Below are positions 25,678 through 36,018 of a DNA stretch of 64,000 nt, piece by piece. Under the pieces are notes generated by a model. The model saw only the letters and a program-made list of their open reading frames with translations, was not told where the DNA came from and ran no database searches. The stretch is from Aestuariispira insulae. GTDB taxonomy: Bacteria > Pseudomonadota > Alphaproteobacteria > UBA8366 > Aestuariispiraceae. The stretch lies in contig NZ_QRDW01000009.1 in assembly GCF_003385955.1 (NCBI RefSeq), forward strand, positions 62,001-126,000, in the 5' to 3' direction. The position numbers and the translations under genes were made by a program. Each line of letters opens with the position of its first letter. Positions within the stretch are counted from its first letter, which is position 1.

Positions 25678-28467
25678 ATGGATCGCGTCATGTATGATTT
25701 GAAGAACCGCCGCAAGATCATCAACCGCCAGGGCCTGTTGCAGGATCTGGAAGCCGTGTTGGCGGAAGACCTGCCGCCGCCCAAACGCCGGGCAAAATGG
25801 CTGGCGCTCTACAAGCAGGCGCTGAACCAGGGGTATGACGAGGTCAAACGGCGTTTTATGGAGGATCATAACGGCGCTCTGGCCGTCATCGGCAACAGCT
25901 ATGTAATCGACCAGATCCTGCGCACCATGTATGAGGTTGCTTCCCGCCATCTATATCCCAGCGGATCGATTACCAAGGGTGAGGCCCTGGCGATTGTGGC
26001 GGTTGGCGGTTTTGGCCGGGGGGAGCTGGCACCGCAATCGGATGTGGATCTTCTGTTCCTGCATGCCTACAAGCTCTCGCCAAGGGTCGAGCAGATCGTT
26101 GAGGATATCCTCTATATGCTTTGGGATCTGGGCCTCAAGGTCGGGCAGTCAACCCGATCCATTGATGAATGCCTGCGCCAGGCCAAGGCGGATTGGACCA
26201 TCTGCACCGCCATATTGGAAGCGCGCTATATTGTTGGTGAAAAAAGCCTGTTTGCCGAATTGCAGAAACAATTCGCCAAATCGATCATGGATGGCAAGGA
26301 CCGTGAGTTCCTGGAGGCCAAGCTGAGCGAGCGGGATGAGCGCCATGCCCGGTTGGGCGATACCCGATATGTACTGGAACCCAATATCAAGGATGGCAAG
26401 GGCGGATTACGCGATCTGCATACGCTCTACTGGATCACCAAATTCCTGTACCGCGTTCATGACATTTCCGAATTGGTCGACCAAAGCCGACTGACCAAAC
26501 GCGAGGCGGAGCATTTTGCCAAGGCCCAGCAGTTCCTCTGGACCCTTCGTTGTCATCTGCACTATTTGACCGGCCGCCCGGAAGAACGTCTGACCTTTGA
26601 CGTCCAGCCGGAACTGGCCAGCCGCATGGGCTATACCGACCATGCCGGTGCCAGCGGGGTCGAACGGTTCATGAAGCATTATTTCCTGATCGCCAAAGAG
26701 GTAGGCGACCTGACCCGGATTTTCTGTGCCACCTTTGAGGCCAGCTCGAAGCGCCGCCGCCTTTTAAACCTGCCGATGAAGATCTTCCGCAAGGATATCG
26801 ACAGTTTTCCGGTCGAAGGCGGCCGTTTGACCATCGAACATGCCAAACGGTTTGAAAAAGACCCGGTAGACATGCTGCGTATTTTCCGCGCCTCCCAGCG
26901 CAACCGGATCGACATTCATCCGGACGCGCTGAAATCCATCACGCGCAAGCTGCGCTTCATCCGCAAGTCGGTGAAAAAGGATGAAACCGCCAACCGGATA
27001 TTCCTGGATATCCTGACCGCCCAGGAAGACCCGGAAACCACATTACGCCATATGAATGAATGCGGCCTCTTGGGCAAATTCCTACCCGATTTCGGGCGTG
27101 TGGTCGCCCAAATGCAATATGACATGTATCATGTCTATACCACGGACGAACATACCATCCGGGCGATCGGTATCCTCAACCGGATCGAAAACGGCCAGTT
27201 GAACGACGACCACCCCGTGGCCAGCCAGATCATTGGTAAGGTCCTGAGCCGCAAGGTCTTGTATGTCGCCGTCCTGTTGCATGACATTGCCAAGGGGCGT
27301 GGCGGCGATCATTCGATCCTGGGCGCGGATGTGGCGCGCGAAGTCTGCCCCCAACTGGGCTTTTCCAGTGAACAGACCGAAACGGTGGCCTGGCTGGTCC
27401 TGCATCACCTGCTGATGAGTGAGACCGCTTTCCGCCGGGATCTGGGCGACCCGAAAACCATCCAGGATTTCGTCGACCAGGTACAATCGCCGGAGAGGCT
27501 GCGGCTGTTGCTTTGTCTGACTGTGGTTGATATCCGCGCGGTCGGCCCCAAGGTCTGGAACAATTGGAAAGCCACCCTGCTGCGCGAGCTCTATTACCGG
27601 GCGGAAGATTTGATGTCCGGCGGTTTGATGGCGGAGGGTCGATCGAAACGGGCCGAAGCAGCGGCCAACAACCTGCGCGAAGCCCTGCCTAACTGGCCGG
27701 CCGACGATTTGGAAGACCATCTCAGCCAGTGCAATCCGGCCTATCTTTTATCCTATCCGTTGGAATCCCTGGTCCGTCATGTGCATCTGATCAAACAGGC
27801 AGAAGGGGAAGAGGCACCGCTCTGCATTAATATGCTGACCGCGCCGGAACGCGACGTCACGGAAGTGACCATCTATGCCGCCGACCATCCGGGCCTGTTT
27901 TCCAGGCTTTCCGGAGCCATGGCGGTTTGCGGTGCTTCCATTGTCGATGCGCGCATCCATACATTCGCCAATGGCATGGCGCTCGACACCTTCCTGATAC
28001 AAAATGCCGACGGTGTGCCCTTTGGCCAGAAAGAGGATCTGAAACGCCTGGACAGCATGATCCGCAAGGTTTTGTCCGGCGCGGTGCGACCGCTGCAGGA
28101 ATTGGAGAAACGGGCCAAAAGCGGCCTGAAAAGCCGAACCGAGATTTTCACCGTGCAGCCGCGCGTGCTGATCGACAACAAGGCTTCCAACACCCATACG
28201 GTAATTGAGGTCAATGGCCGTGACCGGCCTGGCTTCCTGTTCGAAGTGACCAGCACCCTGACCCGGCTGGGCCTGCAGATCGCCAAGGCCAAGATCTCCA
28301 CCTTCGGCGAACAGGTGGTCGACGTCTTTTATGTGAAGGATGTCTTTGGCATGAAGATCGATCATGACGGCAAACTGAAACAAATCCGCGAAACCTTGGT
28401 CGAGGTCCTGGCCAAACATGGGGCAAAAAACAAGAAAGAAAAGAAAAAGCCGGTGGCGGCGGAATAA
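25678..28467 (+). CDS. glnD: [Protein-PII] uridylyltransferase / uridylyl-removing enzyme
   Basis: A 929-aa bifunctional nitrogen sensor that uridylylates PII proteins at low glutamine and removes UMP at high glutamine. Domains in order: nucleotidyltransferase (GGFGRGELAPQSDVDLLFL near residues 108-127), GlnD linker with NIKDGKGGLRDLHTLYW, HD hydrolase (LLHDIAKGRGGDHS near 533), and two C-terminal ACT domains (EVTIYAADHPGLFSRLSG near 727; VIEVNGRDRPGFLFEVTS near 840) that bind glutamine. Length matches alphaproteobacterial GlnD. In many relatives mutS and glnD are neighbours; here one gene separates them. It is convergent with the chemoreceptor gene. Confidence 0.96.
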   Translation: MDRVMYDLKNRRKIINRQGLLQDLEAVLAEDLPPPKRRAKWLALYKQALNQGYDEVKRRFMEDHNGALAVIGNSYVIDQILRTMYEVASRHLYPSGSITKGEALAIVAVGGFGRGELAPQSDVDLLFLHAYKLSPRVEQIVEDILYMLWDLGLKVGQSTRSIDECLRQAKADWTICTAILEARYIVGEKSLFAELQKQFAKSIMDGKDREFLEAKLSERDERHARLGDTRYVLEPNIKDGKGGLRDLHTLYWITKFLYRVHDISELVDQSRLTKREAEHFAKAQQFLWTLRCHLHYLTGRPEERLTFDVQPELASRMGYTDHAGASGVERFMKHYFLIAKEVGDLTRIFCATFEASSKRRRLLNLPMKIFRKDIDSFPVEGGRLTIEHAKRFEKDPVDMLRIFRASQRNRIDIHPDALKSITRKLRFIRKSVKKDETANRIFLDILTAQEDPETTLRHMNECGLLGKFLPDFGRVVAQMQYDMYHVYTTDEHTIRAIGILNRIENGQLNDDHPVASQIIGKVLSRKVLYVAVLLHDIAKGRGGDHSILGADVAREVCPQLGFSSEQTETVAWLVLHHLLMSETAFRRDLGDPKTIQDFVDQVQSPERLRLLLCLTVVDIRAVGPKVWNNWKATLLRELYYRAEDLMSGGLMAEGRSKRAEAAANNLREALPNWPADDLEDHLSQCNPAYLLSYPLESLVRHVHLIKQAEGEEAPLCINMLTAPERDVTEVTIYAADHPGLFSRLSGAMAVCGASIVDARIHTFANGMALDTFLIQNADGVPFGQKEDLKRLDSMIRKVLSGAVRPLQELEKRAKSGLKSRTEIFTVQPRVLIDNKASNTHTVIEVNGRDRPGFLFEVTSTLTRLGLQIAKAKISTFGEQVVDVFYVKDVFGMKIDHDGKLKQIRETLVEVLAKHGAKNKKEKKKPVAAE

Positions 28468-28493
28468 GCCACCCCATCAGCCATTGATCAGGG

Positions 28494-30509
28494 TCACCCC
28501 GCCCGGATCTGGCTGACGAAGCGATTGACCACGCCTTCCAGTTCTTTGGCCTGTTCGGCCAGCTGGGTGCTGGAATTCAGCACATTGTCCGCCGCGGTGC
28601 CAGTTTCATTCGCAGCCTTGGTCACACCGGTGATATTGTTGGACACATCCTGGGCGCCAACGGCGGCCTGCTGAATATTCCTGGCAATCTCGCCTGTGGC
28701 CTCGCGCTGTTCCGAGACCCCGCCAGACGCGGTCACCGCCACCTGATTGATATCCCCGATCCGTTCCGAAATACGATTGATCGCTTCGACCACTCGGGCG
28801 CTCACCCCCTGGATCCGGCCGATGGATGTGGCAATCTCACTGGTCGCGTTGGCGGTCTGGTTGGCCAGGCTTTTCACCTCATTGGCCACCACGGCAAATC
28901 CCTTGCCCGCATCCCCCGCCCGCGCTGCCTCAATGGTCGCATTCAAGGCCAGCAGGTTGGTCTGTTCGGCGATATCCGTGATCAGGCTGGTCACTTCATT
29001 AATCTCGCGACCTGCCTGGTCCAATTCCGCCACCAACTTTGAGGCTGCATCCGCATCGTCAACCGCCCCCGTGGCCAGGCTGGAGGTATTATCCACCTGC
29101 CCCGCCATGGACTGAACCGAGGCGGAGAGCTCCTCGGTTGCCGCCGCCACTGTCTCCACATTGGCAGAGGCCTCTGTGGCAGCCGCTGCCACCTTAATTG
29201 CCAGTTCATTGCTTTCGTCCGCGATCTGGGACATGGAGCGGGCGGAATCAGTCAGTTGCGTTACCGCCATGGTCACCGAGCCGACCACACGGCCGACACT
29301 GGCCTCAAACTCATCGGCCATCCGGGTCATGGAAGCCCGTTTCTCAGCTTCCGCCCGTTCTTTTTCCTCTTCCCGCTCCCGACGCAGGCGCTCTACCCGT
29401 TCTGCATTTTCCTTAAAGATCTGGACCGCGCCGGCCATCCGCCCGATCTCGTCCTTGCGATCCCGGGCCGGGATTTCGGTCGCAAGATCCCCTTCGGCCA
29501 GTTTCTGCATGGCAGAGGTCATCTTCCGCACCGGCCCGGCAATGCCCTGGCCTACAGCCAACGCCAACAGAATGCCTAAGCCAAAGCTGGCGAGCGCAAT
29601 CACGATGGTGATGGTGATCCGTTCTGCCACATCGGCTTCCGATTCAAGGCCCAGTGCCTGTTGCCGGGCGATGTTTTCTTCCTGGAAGGAGGCGGCCAGC
29701 GTGCCGATCTCCGGCCCAACCTGGTTAAGGCTCTGGTCGATCATCCGGTCGCGTTCCTGGACAGCCGCATGGATCTGGTCCAGGACCTGGCGGTATTCTT
29801 CGTAATTATTGCGCGCCAGATCAATGGCATTTTTCAGGGAAAAGTCAGTCAGGACCTTTTTCAGCTCACCGATATTCTCACCATAAAGGTCCAGATATTC
29901 GACGGCCCGTTGATAGGCCTCTTCGTTACTGTTCACCAGATAGCGGTTGGTCCAGAGCTGGGCATGAAGGATGTTGCGCAACATCTGGCCGGAATAATAG
30001 ACACTGTCCAGATCCTGCGCATCCCAGGAAATTTCCAGGATATCACCCAAATGGTAATCCATGCTCTCGCCGGCCTTGTCGATCTTCTCCGTCACCAGGG
30101 CATTGATCTCGGTCTGACGCACGACAATCTGCTCGAAAACCTCCGCATAATTTTTCAGTTTCGCCTGCAGCGCATTGATCCGCTCAATCGCCTGCGCCTC
30201 CTCGTTTTCCCCCTTAGCCACCTCAAGCCCGGACAGCGTATCGCCCACATGGGACCGCAACTCTTCCAGGGCGGCTTCATCATTGGTGGTGATATAACGT
30301 GACGCCTCGATCCGGGCATTGGACATGCCGGTGCGGACCTGGCCCAGCCGGTTGGTTTCCTCCGTCAGATGCCGGTAATTGGAGAAACTCCCACTGGTCG
30401 CATTCAGCCCCGTCACCCCCAGCAGGCTGATCGCGCCCAGCAAGGCTAAAACAATCGCAAAGCCCAGAAAGGCCTTGGCCGCAATCGGAATATTCTTGAA
30501 AAGATTCAT
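28494..30509 (-). CDS. Methyl-accepting chemotaxis protein
   Basis: A 671-aa inner-membrane receptor that signals to CheA/CheW. TM1 lies at residues ~10-30 ([20 protein letters not shown]), followed by a ~265-residue all-helical periplasmic sensor (helical bimodular-like by length and appearance), TM2 ([20 protein letters not shown]), HAMP ([23 protein letters not shown]) and the signalling domain with the hairpin tip [19 protein letters not shown] and [15 protein letters not shown]. No C-terminal CheR-binding pentapeptide is seen. The ATG at 30509 follows GAGGAAACAG; the frame is open to 30575 but that adds an unlikely basic leader. The ligand is unknown, and no chemotaxis genes are nearby. 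Confidence 0.93.
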   Translation of the reverse strand: MNLFKNIPIAAKAFLGFAIVLALLGAISLLGVTGLNATSGSFSNYRHLTEETNRLGQVRTGMSNARIEASRYITTNDEAALEELRSHVGDTLSGLEVAKGENEEAQAIERINALQAKLKNYAEVFEQIVVRQTEINALVTEKIDKAGESMDYHLGDILEISWDAQDLDSVYYSGQMLRNILHAQLWTNRYLVNSNEEAYQRAVEYLDLYGENIGELKKVLTDFSLKNAIDLARNNYEEYRQVLDQIHAAVQERDRMIDQSLNQVGPEIGTLAASFQEENIARQQALGLESEADVAERITITIVIALASFGLGILLALAVGQGIAGPVRKMTSAMQKLAEGDLATEIPARDRKDEIGRMAGAVQIFKENAERVERLRREREEEKERAEAEKRASMTRMADEFEASVGRVVGSVTMAVTQLTDSARSMSQIADESNELAIKVAAAATEASANVETVAAATEELSASVQSMAGQVDNTSSLATGAVDDADAASKLVAELDQAGREINEVTSLITDIAEQTNLLALNATIEAARAGDAGKGFAVVANEVKSLANQTANATSEIATSIGRIQGVSARVVEAINRISERIGDINQVAVTASGGVSEQREATGEIARNIQQAAVGAQDVSNNITGVTKAANETGTAADNVLNSSTQLAEQAKELEGVVNRFVSQIRAG

Positions 30510-30615
30510 CTGTTTCCTCGCCGCAACACGCTCTCCCCGCCCAACCGGCCGGCGCAGCTTCCGACCCTGGATCATCCTCCAGAGTCTCTTGTAATGGTTT
30601 GCGTAGGCTACTCTT

Positions 30616-30642
30616 TTTTTCTTAAGGCTGTTTTAAGAAAAA
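30616..30642. repeat. AT-rich inverted repeat in a divergent promoter region
   Basis: TTTTTCTTAA and TTAAGAAAAA form a perfect 10-bp inverted repeat with a 7-base spacer, between the divergent chemoreceptor and helicase genes. A second small inverted repeat (AACCC / GGGTT) lies at 30641-30658. It could be an operator or DNA bend; it is AT-rich for a terminator and neither flanking gene ends here. Confidence 0.45.
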
Positions 30643-30709
30643 CCCAAAAATGCGGGTTCGCGGTATTTTCACTTGTCCAGCGGCCCGGCGCGGTCCAGAT
30701 ATAGAAATT

Positions 30710-33271
30710 ATGACTGTAATCGATACCCGCCGGGGCCGAATACGGGCCGTTTTGGGTCCTACCAATACCGGCAAGACCCATCTGGCCATTGAGCGGATGC
30801 TGGGCCATTCCAGCGGCATGATCGGCTTTCCCCTGCGCCTGTTGGCGCGGGAAAATTATGACCGGATCTGCGCCCTGAAAGGGGCCTCCTCCGTGGCCCT
30901 GATCACCGGCGAGGAAAAGATCATCCCCGCCCATCCAAAATGGTATATCTGCACCGTGGAAGCCATGCCGCTGGATAGGTTTGTCGATTTCCTGGCCATT
31001 GATGAAATCCAGCTCTGCGCCGACCGGGACCGCGGCCATATCTTCACCGACCGCCTGCTGCATGCCCGGGGCCGGGATGAAACCATGTTTTTGGGCTCTG
31101 ACACCATGGCCCCGCTGGTCAAACAGCTAGTGCCGGATGTGGAGATTGAAAGCCGGCCACGTTTTTCCACGCTGAGCTATACATCACCTAAAAAACTGAC
31201 CCGCCTGCCCAGGCGGACCGCCGTAGTCGCCTTTTCGGTCAACGAGGTTTATGCCATGGCGGAAACCATCCGTCAGCATCGCGGCGGCACCGCCGTGGTC
31301 CTGGGCGCGCTCAGCCCCAGGACCCGCAATGCCCAGGTCGCCATGTATCAGGCGGGCGAAGTGGATTATCTGGTGGCGACCGATGCCATCGGCATGGGGC
31401 TGAACATGGATGTGGACCATGTGGCCTTTGCCAGCATCCGCAAATTTGACGGTCAACATATGCGGGCCCTGACCCCGGCAGAGGTGGGCCAAATCGCCGG
31501 GCGCGCCGGACGCCATATGAATGACGGAACCTTTTCCGTCACAAATAATCTGCGGGATTTCGACGAGGACATTGTCGAAGCGGTCGAAAATCACGAGTTC
31601 CAACAGATCCCGAAAATCTACTGGCGCAACCGCCGCCTGGATTTCAAATCACCCAAATTGCTGCTGAGATCCTTGCAAACCAATCCCAACCGGGCGGAAT
31701 TGATGCGCTCCCGGGTGGCCGAGGACCACCAAACCCTGATGGCCCTGATGCGGGATGAGGATATCATGCTGCGTGCCGATGCACCGGACCGGATCCGGCT
31801 CTTGTGGGAGATCTGCCAGGTACCAGATTTCCGCAAGGTTACCCCCGATCTGCATGCGGAACTGGTCAGCGGCTTTTATACCCGGCTTTGTGACCATGAC
31901 CGCCTGCCCGATGATTGGGTCGCGGACCATATCCGCAAGCTGGACCGCACCGATGGTGATATCGATGTCCTGACCGCCAGGTTGGCCAAGATCCGGACCT
32001 GGGCCTATGTCTCCCACCGGTCCAGCTGGGTGCGTGATTCCGATCATTGGCAGGAACGCACCCGGGTGATCGAAGATGCGATCTCGGATGCCCTGCATGA
32101 GCAATTGATGCAGCGTTTTGTGGATAAGCGGGCCACCCTGATCGGACGCGGCGGCAAAGAACGGCAAAGCCTGCTGTCCAGCGTTGCCAAGGATGGCCGG
32201 GTTATGATTGAAGGCCATATGGTTGGCCGCCTCAACGGCTTCCGTTTCCAGCCGGACCGGGCGCGCGACACCAGGGAAGCCAAGAACCTGCATGCCGCAG
32301 CCGCTCCGGCATTAGTCCTGGAAATGCAATCGCGCACAGCCCGCCTTGAACGAGCGGTGAACAAGGATATCAAACTCAATCCCCTGGGCCGCCTCGTTTG
32401 GGAGGATAATGAGATCGCCAGCCTGAAAAAGGGCGATAATCCGCTTGGACCCCAAGTGACACTGCTGGCCAATGACATTGTGGATTCCAGCCTGCAGACC
32501 CGGGTTGTCAATCGGCTAGAAAGCTGGCTGAAAGGAATGATTGAAGCCCGTTTCAGCCAGTTGAACCTGGATAAGGATCATGGGCTTACTGCCCCTGCGC
32601 GCGGCATCCTGTTCCAGCTGCGCGAAGGGATGGGAAGTCTGGCCATCGCGGATTTGCAGCAATCGATCAAGGCCCTGTCGCAGGATGACCGAAAGGCACT
32701 CGGGAAACGGGGGGTCCGTTTCGGCACGCAATGGATCTTTGTCGACCGGTATCTGAAACCCGACATGATCCGTTTAAGGGCGGTTCTCTGGGCGGTCTGG
32801 TCCGGGGTTGAGATCCCCGCCATTCCCAACCGCGCCCGGCCCAGTTTGCCACTGGATTATGCGCCATCCGAAATTTGGCCGCGCCTTGGCTATGTGGCCA
32901 AAGGCCCCCTTGCCCTGCGCCAGGACAGATTGGAACATTTACTGGCAACATTGCGTGCAGCTGCACGAAAAGGTCCCTTCGCAATTGACGGGGATATGCT
33001 GAAAACTGTCGGATGCAGTCAAGAAAACATGGTTGCGATGATGAAGGATCTGGGAACGAAACCGGCCGGGCCGGAACATCCGGATTGTTATCTAATGCGC
33101 GGAAAAACCGGTCGAAAACAACCAAATCGGGCCAAAATGGGGCGAAAGCCGTCAAAAAATGCACAAAATTCAGTGCCAGGGTCGAAAGGCCATAGGCGAA
33201 AGAAAAAAACTGTGTCAGAATCCCCGAATTCACCATTCGCCGCATTGAAGGAGTTGTTTGACAAACAATGA
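30710..33271 (+). CDS. Suv3-like DExH-box RNA helicase
   Basis: An 853-aa ATP-dependent RNA helicase related to mitochondrial SUV3 and common in alphaproteobacteria. Motifs: Walker A GPTNTGKTHLAIERML, motif II LAIDEIQL (DEIQ), LGSDTM, the second RecA-like domain with VATDAIGMGLNMD, and motif VI QIAGRAGRH. A ~500-residue C-terminal region follows, with a very basic tail rich in Lys and Arg. It probably unwinds structured RNA during turnover. The ATG at 30710 starts MTVIDTRRGRIRAVLGPTN; an upstream ATG (30650) adds 20 weakly plausible residues, and neither start has a strong binding site. The stop overlaps the next ATG by 4 bases (ATGA). Confidence 0.88.
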   Translation: MTVIDTRRGRIRAVLGPTNTGKTHLAIERMLGHSSGMIGFPLRLLARENYDRICALKGASSVALITGEEKIIPAHPKWYICTVEAMPLDRFVDFLAIDEIQLCADRDRGHIFTDRLLHARGRDETMFLGSDTMAPLVKQLVPDVEIESRPRFSTLSYTSPKKLTRLPRRTAVVAFSVNEVYAMAETIRQHRGGTAVVLGALSPRTRNAQVAMYQAGEVDYLVATDAIGMGLNMDVDHVAFASIRKFDGQHMRALTPAEVGQIAGRAGRHMNDGTFSVTNNLRDFDEDIVEAVENHEFQQIPKIYWRNRRLDFKSPKLLLRSLQTNPNRAELMRSRVAEDHQTLMALMRDEDIMLRADAPDRIRLLWEICQVPDFRKVTPDLHAELVSGFYTRLCDHDRLPDDWVADHIRKLDRTDGDIDVLTARLAKIRTWAYVSHRSSWVRDSDHWQERTRVIEDAISDALHEQLMQRFVDKRATLIGRGGKERQSLLSSVAKDGRVMIEGHMVGRLNGFRFQPDRARDTREAKNLHAAAAPALVLEMQSRTARLERAVNKDIKLNPLGRLVWEDNEIASLKKGDNPLGPQVTLLANDIVDSSLQTRVVNRLESWLKGMIEARFSQLNLDKDHGLTAPARGILFQLREGMGSLAIADLQQSIKALSQDDRKALGKRGVRFGTQWIFVDRYLKPDMIRLRAVLWAVWSGVEIPAIPNRARPSLPLDYAPSEIWPRLGYVAKGPLALRQDRLEHLLATLRAAARKGPFAIDGDMLKTVGCSQENMVAMMKDLGTKPAGPEHPDCYLMRGKTGRKQPNRAKMGRKPSKNAQNSVPGSKGHRRKKKTVSESPNSPFAALKELFDKQ

Positions 33272-33654
33272 GCGAAGGCGAAACGCAGAAGCTGCGACTG
33301 GATAAATGGCTCTGGTATGCTCGTTTTTTCAAAACGAGAACACTGGCCTCCACCGTTGTCTCTGCCGGGCATGTCCGGGTCAACCGGCAACCGATCAAGA
33401 AACCCGGGCATATGATCAAGCCCGGGGACGTCATCACTTTCCCTCAGGGACCCCATATCAGAGTGATAGAAATCCTTGGCCTTTCGGACCGTCGCGGTCC
33501 GGCGGTTGAGGCACAACAACTATATAACGACCTGGACCCGCCTCAACCACGGGCCCGGGAAGAGCAGTTCGATGTGGCCAGACGCGATAAGGGGGCTGGC
33601 CGCCCAACGAAGAAAGAGCGCCGCGACACCGATCAACTGAGAAGCGCATGGTAA
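33268..33654 (+). CDS. S4-domain RNA-binding protein, Hsp15-like
   Basis: A 128-aa basic protein with an N-terminal S4 domain: LRLDKWLWYARFFKTRTLASTVVSAGHVRVNRQ, followed by IKKPGHMIKPGDVITF. This is the Hsp15 (HslR) pattern, which binds stalled 50S subunits carrying nascent chains. The C-terminal third is charged and probably disordered (AREEQFDVARRDKGAGRPTKKERRD). It overlaps the helicase stop by 4 bases, indicating translational coupling and a common role in RNA or ribosome metabolism. Confidence 0.88.
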   Translation: MSEGETQKLRLDKWLWYARFFKTRTLASTVVSAGHVRVNRQPIKKPGHMIKPGDVITFPQGPHIRVIEILGLSDRRGPAVEAQQLYNDLDPPQPRAREEQFDVARRDKGAGRPTKKERRDTDQLRSAW

Positions 33655-33668
33655 GGAGATAACAGGTC

Positions 33669-34163
33669 ATGTGGTCCAAGGTTAGAGATTTCCTGTTTGA
33701 AAAGGCCGGGGAGCCTGAACCCGACAGGAACAAACATACGCTGGATGAATTACATATCGCAGCAGCCGCCCTGATGGTCGAAGCGGCCATGCTGGACGGT
33801 AATTTCGATGAACAGGAAAAATCCGCAATCGTCCATGTCTGCAAACGGCATTTCAATATCGATTGCGATACGGCGCGAAAACTGGTGGAAGAAGCGCAGA
33901 AACAACAAAAAGATGCCGTTGATATCCATAATTTCATCTCCAAATTCGCCCCGCATTTCGATCATGCGGAGCGGCTGAAAATCATGGAGATGATGTGGGA
34001 GGTGGTCTATGCCGACGGCGAATTGCACAGCTATGAAGCCAATCTGATGCGCCGGGTCTGCGGATTGCTGGGGGTCAAAGACCAGGAGAATGGCGATCTG
34101 CGCAAACAGGTCCTAGCCCGGATTGAAGCCGGGAATAACTCGCTGCAAACCGCCAGCGTTTGA
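33669..34163 (+). CDS. TerB-family protein
   Basis: A 164-aa helical protein with the TerB (tellurite-resistance B / DjlA N-terminal-like) fold. Two similar helical units carry acidic metal-binding loops: AAMLDGNFDEQEKSAI near residue 40 and VVYADGELHSYEANLMRRV near 115. No J domain is present. Chromosomal stand-alone TerB proteins are common in alphaproteobacteria and their role is not clear; the name does not prove tellurite resistance. AAGGAG precedes the ATG. The 14-bp gap suggests co-transcription with the helicase and S4 genes. Confidence 0.82.
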   Translation: MWSKVRDFLFEKAGEPEPDRNKHTLDELHIAAAALMVEAAMLDGNFDEQEKSAIVHVCKRHFNIDCDTARKLVEEAQKQQKDAVDIHNFISKFAPHFDHAERLKIMEMMWEVVYADGELHSYEANLMRRVCGLLGVKDQENGDLRKQVLARIEAGNNSLQTASV

Positions 34164-34202
34164 GTAAATAAACCGATCATTCTCAAGATCGTTCGGATAA
34201 GG

Positions 34203-34241
34203 CAAGGGTGACACAGGTGAAGGGAGCCTGTGTCACCCTTG
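34203..34241. terminator. Bidirectional hairpin between convergent genes
   Basis: A perfect 15-bp stem CAAGGGTGACACAGG / CCTGTGTCACCCTTG with a 9-base loop, between the TerB gene (plus) and the transporter gene (minus). There is no long T run on either side, but position and stem length fit a shared terminator. Confidence 0.75.
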
Positions 34242-34253
34242 TTCATGTCAGGC

Positions 34254-35534
34254 TTACCCTTCCATCCCGGGCTTGCCCATTTTGAGTGGCAGAAGCAACA
34301 GAAGGCCGACGACGAAGAAAACCAGAATGGTGGACATTCCCAGGCGCTGACTCTGGAAGGTTTCTGTCACCAGAGAGAAAATCAACGGTCCGGCAAAGGC
34401 GGTCGCCCGGCCGGACAACGCATAAAGGCCAAAAAACTCGGTGCGCAATTCATCGGGGGCAAGCCTGGCCATCATGGTTCGGCTGGCGGCCTGGATCGGG
34501 CCTAAGAAAATGCCGATCAGCAATCCTAATCCCCAGAAAACCATTTTGTCCTGCACAAGCAGGATCCCGATCGAAAGCATGATCAGCGACGTCAGGGACA
34601 CCACAATCACCCATTTCGCCCCCCGGCTGTCATCCAGCCAGGCAAAAACAAAAGCCCCCAGGCCGGCGGTCACATTCAATGTGATGGCAAAGGTCAAAAC
34701 CTCCTCAAAGGACATACCGAATGTCACGCCGGCATAGATACCGCCCATGGAAAAAAGCGTGGTCAGACCATCATTATAAATCATGCGGGCGAGTAAAAAC
34801 CGGAAGGCGGTTTTATAGCGCCGGACCTCGCGCAGGGTTTTAAACAGGCTTCTCACGCCCGCACCCACCGCCTGGTTCAGCGGCAACTGATGTTTGGAAT
34901 GTTCACGCACCCACAGAAACATCGGCAGACAAAAAAGGGCGAACCAAACCGCCACCACAATACTGGTGGCACGGACACCGCCCGCGGCCACATCACCGAC
35001 CCCAAACCAGGGTGTTTCCGCCTGAACAAATCCCACAAGGCAGATGACTAGCGCACAGAGGCCGCCGAAATAGCCGAGCCCCCATCCCCAGCCCGACACC
35101 CGCCCCAGATGATCGCGCGGCGCAACATCCGGCAGCAGCGCGTTATAAAAAACGGTCGAGAATTCGAAACCGACGGTCGCCAAAATAACCAGCCCGACCG
35201 CCAAGGGCACAAAGGCTGGATCGGGTTCCACGAACCAAAGGCCGGCCGAACTGGTCACACAGACCATACTAAAGATCGCCAGCCAGAACTTCCGGCGACC
35301 GCCAAAATCGGCGATCGCGCCCAGAAACGGTGCCAACAGGGCCACGACCAGACCGGCCCAGCCGACCGTACTGCTCCACAAGACCGTGCCGTCGGTTTCG
35401 TTTTCCGCGACAGCCTTGGTGAAATAGGTGGCAAAGACAAAGGTGCTGATGATTGTGGGAAAGGCGGAATTCGCCCAGTCAAAAAGGCACCAGCCCGCGA
35501 CCGCCTTTCGGTCCATCACCTGAATTTCCGACAT
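34254..35534 (-). CDS. UMF1-type major facilitator transporter (Atg22-like)
   Basis: A 426-aa inner-membrane protein with about 12 membrane spans. The N-terminus contains the family hallmark [23 protein letters not shown], followed by [21 protein letters not shown], the MFS loop 2-3 motif. Later [21 protein letters not shown] and [17 protein letters not shown] are typical of this family, whose eukaryotic relative Atg22 exports amino acids from vacuoles. The bacterial substrate is unknown. AGGGG precedes the ATG. It is divergent from the YbjQ-like gene. Confidence 0.87.
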   Translation of the reverse strand: MSEIQVMDRKAVAGWCLFDWANSAFPTIISTFVFATYFTKAVAENETDGTVLWSSTVGWAGLVVALLAPFLGAIADFGGRRKFWLAIFSMVCVTSSAGLWFVEPDPAFVPLAVGLVILATVGFEFSTVFYNALLPDVAPRDHLGRVSGWGWGLGYFGGLCALVICLVGFVQAETPWFGVGDVAAGGVRATSIVVAVWFALFCLPMFLWVREHSKHQLPLNQAVGAGVRSLFKTLREVRRYKTAFRFLLARMIYNDGLTTLFSMGGIYAGVTFGMSFEEVLTFAITLNVTAGLGAFVFAWLDDSRGAKWVIVVSLTSLIMLSIGILLVQDKMVFWGLGLLIGIFLGPIQAASRTMMARLAPDELRTEFFGLYALSGRATAFAGPLIFSLVTETFQSQRLGMSTILVFFVVGLLLLLPLKMGKPGMEG

Positions 35535-35666
35535 ATCAGCTACCCCTGTCTTTTAATCTGCTGCGTTATATTCTTATTCCGCCCAAGGACGGTTGTCTGC
35601 CTTCGCCCGTCTGGTATCCTGCGCGGGCAGAGTATTGATATTCCACTTCAAAAGGAAGCCATAGAG

Positions 35667-35987
35667 ATGATCGTCACCACCACAGATTCCGTCGAGGGGA
35701 AGAGCATCACCGCTTATCACGGTATTGTCAGCGGTGAAACTATTCTCGGTGCCAATATTGTGAAGGATTTTTTTGCCGGTATCCGCGATGTGGTCGGCGG
35801 CCGGTCCGGGTCTTATGAAAAGGTTCTGAAAGACGGCAAGGACATGGCCATGGAAGACATGATGGAACGTGCCCGCGAATTGGGGGCAAATGCCATTATC
35901 GGCTGTGATCTGGATTATGAGGCAATCGGCGAAAAGGGCTCTATGCTGATGGTCATCGCCAACGGCACCGCCGTCACGATAGAATAA
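35667..35987 (+). CDS. YbjQ/UPF0145 family protein
   Basis: A 106-aa small protein of the YbjQ (putative heavy-metal-binding, PF01906) family: it begins [28 protein letters not shown], continues [23 protein letters not shown], and ends with [12 protein letters not shown] and [10 protein letters not shown], all close to the family pattern. Family members form pentamers; metal binding was proposed but function is not established. The frame is open far upstream, but only the ATG at 35667 matches the family start, and AGGAAG stands before it. Confidence 0.92.
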   Translation: MIVTTTDSVEGKSITAYHGIVSGETILGANIVKDFFAGIRDVVGGRSGSYEKVLKDGKDMAMEDMMERARELGANAIIGCDLDYEAIGEKGSMLMVIANGTAVTIE

Positions 35988-36018
35988 CCACAAGCGATCA
36001 AACTCGACTGCCCCGCTG

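Noticed and set aside
33669-34163. Tellurite-resistance determinant
   Set aside because: Only a stand-alone TerB-fold protein is present, with no terC, terD or terE; it sits in an RNA-metabolism operon.
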